The notes under the pieces are model-generated. The model was not told the DNA's origin, did not search any database, and saw only the letters and a list, made by a program, of their open reading frames with translations. A DNA stretch of 64,000 nucleotides from contig NZ_PJMX01000001.1 of NCBI RefSeq assembly GCF_002846415.1, positions 8,618,001-8,682,000 of the forward strand. Direction: 5' to 3'. Both the position numbers and the translations under genes were made by a program. The stretch is from Streptomyces sp. TLI_146. GTDB taxonomy: Bacteria; Actinomycetota; Actinomycetes; Streptomycetales; Streptomycetaceae. Below, one piece after another: positions 60,457 through 64,000 of this stretch (position 1 is the first letter of the stretch; every line of letters begins with the position of its first letter).

Positions 60457-62763
60457 CTAGTTCCGCACGATGCGCCACCGGTTGTCGGCCGTGCCGTCGT
60501 CCGGGGCCTGCACGGCGAACGCACCCACAGCGGTGGAGTTGTTCGCGAGCGCGAGCAACTTGCCGCTGTGCACATTGCGGATCTTGTAGGTCCCGTCCCC
60601 CTGGTCGAGCAGCGTCCACCGGTGGTCGGCGGTGCCGTTGTCCGACCACTGCAGGACGGCCGCGTCGTCTTCCGTGGACATGTTCAGGACGCCGAGCACC
60701 TTGCCGCTGTGGGCATTGCGGAAGCGGACCGCGCTTGCGTCGGCGACCATCTCCCAGTTGTGGTCGGCCGTGCCCGAGTCGTGCCACTGCAGCGCCCGGC
60801 CGCCGTCGGCCGTGGACATGTTCTCGACGCCGAGGACCAGACCGCTGCCCGCGTTGGCGAGCCGTACGGTGGCGCCGGTGTTCCAGTAGACGGCGTAGTT
60901 GTGCCCGTGCGCGTCGTGGAACGGGCCCAGGTTGACGGTGGATCCGTCAGCGGTGGCGGTGAAGGCGAGCGAACTGCTGCTGGTCCGTTTGATGGAGGAA
61001 GTGGTCAGGGAGGGCAGAGCGCTCAGCGCCGAATCGCCGTAGTTGCCGGACAGGACGACCGGACCGTACGTGATCGCCGCGACGTTGGGGTTGTCGTTGG
61101 CCGCCCGCATGATGATCCGCATGGGCAGGCGGACGGTGACAGTGTCGCCGGAGGTCCACGAGCGGCTCAGGGTGGCGTAGCTGCCGGGGGTGGTGGCGAG
61201 GGTTTGCGCGACACCGTTGACGCTGACCGTGGCGCCGCTCGTCCAGCTCGGGATGCGGATGCGCATCGCCCAGGTCCCGCCGACGTTGCCAGTGACCTTC
61301 AGGGTCGTGGTGTCACTGGTCGGGTACGACGTGGTCTGGGTGAGTGTGATTCCACGCTCTGTCCAGGTGAGTACCGAGGGCACGAACAGGTTCACGATCA
61401 GCGTGTTGTCACGGTGGAAGTAGAGGGAGTCCATCAGCCTGGTGTGCATCTCCAGGCCCGTGCCCTGGCAGCACCAGAACGTCCCGTAGTCGGTGCTCCA
61501 CGTGCCCCCGCCCCAGGCCGGCCCGACGCCGCGTCGGCCTCCGGGGCTGAGCGGGGTGAAGTACGTGACGTGGCCGTGGTCGTCGGCCGGGTTCTGCTGG
61601 CCGATCATCTGGTTGAGCCATGCCCGCTCGTAGTAGTCGAACAGCGCGGCCCGGTCCGGGTCCAGTTCGAAGAGTTCCCGGGTGAGGGTGAGCATGTTGA
61701 CGGTGTTGCAGCTCTCGCACGTGTCCTTGTTCAGGTATCCGGCGATCGCGTTCGGCGCGCGGAAATGCTCCGCCTGACTGTTGCCGCCGATGGCGTAGGT
61801 GTGCGAGCCGACACAGATGTCCCAGGCGTTGGTGGCGATGTCCCGGTAGCGGGTCGTGCCGGTGGCCTTGAACTCCCGCGCGGCCCCGATCCACTTGGGC
61901 ACCTGGGTGTTGGCATGCAGCCCGTTGAGCTTGTCCTGGTTGGCCGCGAGGGGGTCGAACACCGCGGCGTGGTCGAACCGCTGGGCGACGGCGAGCCACC
62001 GCGCGTCACCGGTCTGCAGGGAGAGATCCGTCAGTACGGCGTTCATGCCGCCGAACTCGGTCCCCAGCATGGCCTGCATCTGCTGACTGCTCAGCCTGCT
62101 GCTGCGCCGGTCCACCCATCCCGCCAGGGCGAGCAGCACGTCCCTGGCCTGCGTACTGCCGATGTGGCGCCATACGTCCAGGAGTCCGACGAGGGACTTG
62201 TGGACGGTGTAGTACGGCACGTTGCCGTTGGTCAGGGTCCGCTGCTCGAGAGCGGTGAAGTCGGACTCGGGGTAGCCGGAGAGGTATCCGGGGTTGAAGC
62301 CGGCGGCGCTGTTGTTGGCCTGGCACTTGGCCAACTCCGCGACCATGTACGTCGCCTTGTCCCGGCACACTTTGTCCCCGGTCACGGCGTACAGCTGCGC
62401 CCACGCGGTGAGGAAGTGCCCTTGGACGTGGGTGCGGAACGGGAACGTCGGCGCGTCCCAACCGCCCGTGGCGGCCGCTCCGTCGGTGGACAGCTTGTGG
62501 TTGGCGCGGAAGTTGTACAACAGCCGGTCGACATCGACGAACCGGAGATAATTCCCCGTACGGTTCTGGTTGTCCAGCCACCGGCTTGCGGTGAGCCGGA
62601 CTTGGCCGAGTGCGAAGGGCTGCGCCAAGACTCCGGTGGCGGCCCGCGCGGAGGGGATCGCGGCGCGTGCGGGAGAACCGCCGATGATGAACCCCTCGGC
62701 AGAGGCCGCAGCGGCGGCCCCGGCTATTTGCAGAAGTCTCCGTCTACTGACTATGGACGACAT
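60457..62763 (-). CDS. secreted GH127-like beta-L-arabinofuranosidase with ricin-type lectin domain
   Basis: A 768-residue protein with a Tat-type signal (SRRRLLQIAGAAAAASAEGF). The catalytic (alpha/alpha)6 domain belongs to the beta-L-arabinofuranosidase (GH127/DUF1680) group. The zinc-thiolate site known from HypBA1 is present: Glu350-x-Cys352 in NKDTCESCNTVNML and Cys431-Cys432 in GTFWCCQGTGLEM, with spacing close to that enzyme's 338/340/417/418. A beta-sandwich follows, then a ricin-type trefoil (residues ~630-768) with three similar Trp-ending units (VENMSTADGGRALQWHDSGT, LNMSTEDDAAVLQWSDNGTA, NNSTAVGAFAVQAPDDGTAD). Removes beta-linked arabinofuranose, e.g. from hydroxyproline-rich glycoproteins of plants. 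AAAGGTG precedes the ATG. Confidence 0.9.
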   Translation of the reverse strand: MSSIVSRRRLLQIAGAAAAASAEGFIIGGSPARAAIPSARAATGVLAQPFALGQVRLTASRWLDNQNRTGNYLRFVDVDRLLYNFRANHKLSTDGAAATGGWDAPTFPFRTHVQGHFLTAWAQLYAVTGDKVCRDKATYMVAELAKCQANNSAAGFNPGYLSGYPESDFTALEQRTLTNGNVPYYTVHKSLVGLLDVWRHIGSTQARDVLLALAGWVDRRSSRLSSQQMQAMLGTEFGGMNAVLTDLSLQTGDARWLAVAQRFDHAAVFDPLAANQDKLNGLHANTQVPKWIGAAREFKATGTTRYRDIATNAWDICVGSHTYAIGGNSQAEHFRAPNAIAGYLNKDTCESCNTVNMLTLTRELFELDPDRAALFDYYERAWLNQMIGQQNPADDHGHVTYFTPLSPGGRRGVGPAWGGGTWSTDYGTFWCCQGTGLEMHTRLMDSLYFHRDNTLIVNLFVPSVLTWTERGITLTQTTSYPTSDTTTLKVTGNVGGTWAMRIRIPSWTSGATVSVNGVAQTLATTPGSYATLSRSWTSGDTVTVRLPMRIIMRAANDNPNVAAITYGPVVLSGNYGDSALSALPSLTTSSIKRTSSSSLAFTATADGSTVNLGPFHDAHGHNYAVYWNTGATVRLANAGSGLVLGVENMSTADGGRALQWHDSGTADHNWEMVADASAVRFRNAHSGKVLGVLNMSTEDDAAVLQWSDNGTADHRWTLLDQGDGTYKIRNVHSGKLLALANNSTAVGAFAVQAPDDGTADNRWRIVRN

Positions 62764-62799
62764 CTTGCACCTTTCGATGACGAGAGAGTGCTTGCTCGG

Positions 62800-63110
62800 T
62801 CGTTGCGGCGCCGGGGCGCGGCGGTCGGGGTGGCCCCCGAGCCGTAGGGCTTACCCCCTAGCCACAGGGGCTGGCCGGTGACGCGCTGGAACGTCCCTGG
62901 CGGGTTGGAGCTGCCGACGTCGAGGTACTGGATCAGCGCGTCGCCGTCGGCCGTACTGCCTCCCCTGACGTCGAGGACCTTGGTCGCCCCACATGCCGGC
63001 CTGAGGTCTGGCCGCCGTGGCTCTGCCCGATGACGGCAGGCCCGGCAGCACGAGGGCCCCGGCGCCGACCGCGGTGAGCCGGCCGCACTGTCGTCTTGTG
63101 ATGTCCACGA
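62800..63110 (-). pseudogene. secreted lectin-type protein, internally deleted
   Basis: From GTG 63110 the frame gives VDITRRQCGRLTAVGAGALV with LPGLPSSGRATAARPQA, a Tat-like signal. About 70 bases later, in another frame, CGATKVLDVRGGSTADGDAL and IQYLDVGSSNPPGTFQRVTG with QPLWLGGKPY read as part of a ricin-type carbohydrate-binding unit. The catalytic part between them is gone. A relic of a further secreted polysaccharide-degrading enzyme at the upstream end of the cluster. Confidence 0.6.
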
Positions 63111-63663
63111 TCCGTCCTCGGTCAGACGTTTCCGCGCGGGCATGGTGCATCTGGAGAGGTTCGATATCTCGAACGGCTTTCGAATTGTCGGACACAATGG
63201 CGCCGAACGTAAGGGGCGCCCAGCGCGGAAGTCAACGCCCCTGACAATACTTTCGACCTAAGTCTCGTACGCTGTCCGGGATTTCGAATAAACCAGTACT
63301 GCCCGAACATGCGCCGCTGGATCTCGCGCCGGTAGTCCTCCACAGGTGCTGCCTTCCCCGAGCCCGGTCGCGGAAGCTCGGGGTATGGCGTAGCAACACG
63401 CGGAGCCGTCCTACAGGGCTGCCGGAGAATCAGTACTACGAGGAGGCCGCCGCAGTCGGGCTGTTCGCCTGAACTGTTCTGAGGGCCGCATGGAGGAGAG
63501 GTCGGTTTGCCCTGAGTGCAACTTCGTGAGGCAGCCGTCGTCGAGGTGGGCCGTGTGATGTGCCCCCCGTCGCATCAACGACCGTCTCGCCGGGAATGCG
63601 TCGCCCTTGCGGTGAGGTTGACCGGGGCAGACACCCACTGACGGCGACAGCAAGGTGACACAG
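63111..63663. other. intergenic with operator-like dyads
   Basis: No supported gene in 550 bases. The part next to the arabinan cluster is unusually AT-rich for this genome and holds two small dyads (listed separately), as expected of a regulated promoter region; a short minus-strand frame starting MEDYRREIQRRMFGQYW is not recognisable. Confidence 0.45.
63159..63198. promoter_or_regulatory. paired inverted repeats upstream of the arabinan cluster
   Basis: GTTCGA-TATC-TCGAAC (63159-63174) has perfect 6-bp arms, and ATTGT-CGGAC-ACAAT (63184-63198) perfect 5-bp arms, separated by nine bases. They lie 50-90 bases upstream of the secreted lectin remnant's start, in AT-richer sequence. LacI-type or similar sugar regulators bind such dyads; no regulator gene is nearby, so this is a tentative operator. 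Confidence 0.4.
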
Positions 63664-64000
63664 GTGAGGGAGCTTTACCTGAGTGTGGCGGACACGGCGG
63701 CGGAGCTGTTGGCCGCACCGGAGGTCGCAGAAGGCTGGCACCAGCCTTCCGCACTGGCGAAGCTCAGCGTCCAGGGGCTGGCGGGTCACCTGGCCGGGCA
63801 GGTCTTCTTCATCCCTACGGTGCTGGCAGAGCCGCTGCCTACCGAGCCGGCCATCTCGATCCACGAGTACTACGCGCGAGTCAGCTGGATCGGCTCGGAC
63901 CTTGACACTCCGTTCAGGAGGAAGGCCCCAGCGCGGGTGGCGTGCTCCGCGTGTCTGCGGACCGAGTTGTTCGCGCAACCATCAGCAGCGTCTCCAGGGG
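63664..64000 (+). CDS. maleylpyruvate isomerase/DinB-like (mycothiol-type) protein, cut by window edge
   Basis: The frame from GTG 63664 is open to the right edge: VRELYLSVADTAAELLAAPE, HQPSALAKLSVQGLAGHLAG, QVFFIPTVLAEPLPTEPAIS, HEYYARVSWIGSDLD. The helix with SVxGLAGHLARQ and its metal-ligand His is typical of the four-helix maleylpyruvate isomerase N-terminal/DinB family, whose actinobacterial members use mycothiol. AAGGTG six bases before the GTG supports the start. The last ~30 codons lose the expected pattern, so a frameshift near 63930 or a divergent region is possible. Confidence 0.65.
   Translation, partial: MRELYLSVADTAAELLAAPEVAEGWHQPSALAKLSVQGLAGHLAGQVFFIPTVLAEPLPTEPAISIHEYYARVSWIGSDLDTPFRRKAPARVACSACLRTELFAQPSAASPG

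Noticed and set aside
58928..62847. Plus-strand frames of 510 and 813 codons opposite the arabinan cluster
   Set aside because: Antisense shadows; signal peptides, catalytic residues and binding modules are all on the minus strand.

Overview
The window is high-GC actinobacterial DNA, almost certainly from Streptomyces or a close relative. Third codon positions are strongly G/C, GTG starts are common, and the gene families are typical of that group: IclR, ArsR, LuxR/MalT-type and PP2C/STAS regulators, secreted multidomain glycosidases and mycothiol-type proteins. It reads like an accessory, chromosome-arm-like region. Intact genes are interspersed with an unusual number of frameshifted, truncated or fragmentary genes and transposase pieces. 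I saw no rRNA, tRNA or CRISPR array. All identifications are from reading translations by eye; no searches were run.

Layout. 0-8 kb: a STAS protein, a 2-oxoglutarate/Fe oxygenase, decayed P450 and enoyl-CoA hydratase genes, then an intact YbdK-type ligase plus FOXRED2-like flavoprotein pair facing a MetE-like protein. 8-13 kb: a frameshifted FkbM methyltransferase coupled to a HAD phosphatase, then an EACC1-like/caspase pair on the minus strand. 13-17.6 kb: debris (sedolisin C-terminus, glyoxalase-fold fragments, IS fragments) around small intact genes (TfoX-like, VOC, GNAT). 17.9-24 kb: M20 amidohydrolase with a divergent double Lrp-type regulator, an RDD membrane pair, an MFS exporter and a small membrane protein. 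24-31.5 kb: a GH63-type glucosidase, a DUF6325/DUF1269-like pair, a large MalT-type LuxR regulator and a short LuxR relative. 31.75-32.64 kb: an IS5-type element with both terminal inverted repeats. 32.9-35.8 kb: a Trypco1-like gene followed by a trypsin-STAND-transmembrane protein. 35.9-39.8 kb: gene debris (RidA, kinase, universal stress protein, LuxR copy) around an intact Roadblock-like protein and an ArsR regulator.

39.8-45.7 kb is a minus-strand acyl-CoA operon (two family III CoA-transferases, two acyl-CoA dehydrogenases) with an upstream IclR gene and a perfect 20-bp palindrome as probable operator. 46-54 kb holds an LCM-type methyltransferase, a transposase remnant, a PIMT-like methyltransferase coupled to a 30-codon Pro-rich ORF, a membrane PP2C phosphatase and a secreted seven-repeat propeller protein. 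54.5-56.8 kb is a STAND regulator without a visible DNA-binding domain. 57-63 kb is a secreted arabinan/arabinoside-degrading cluster (GH54-CBM42, GH43-CBM42, GH127-ricin) flanked by two decayed relatives. The right edge cuts a maleylpyruvate-isomerase/DinB-like gene.

Most interesting functionally are the two protease-effector modules (EACC1-caspase and Trypco1-trypsin-STAND), which resemble predicted NTP-dependent biological conflict systems, and the PIMT-like methyltransferase with its tiny Asp-Gly-containing ORF, which could be a RiPP-like pair.
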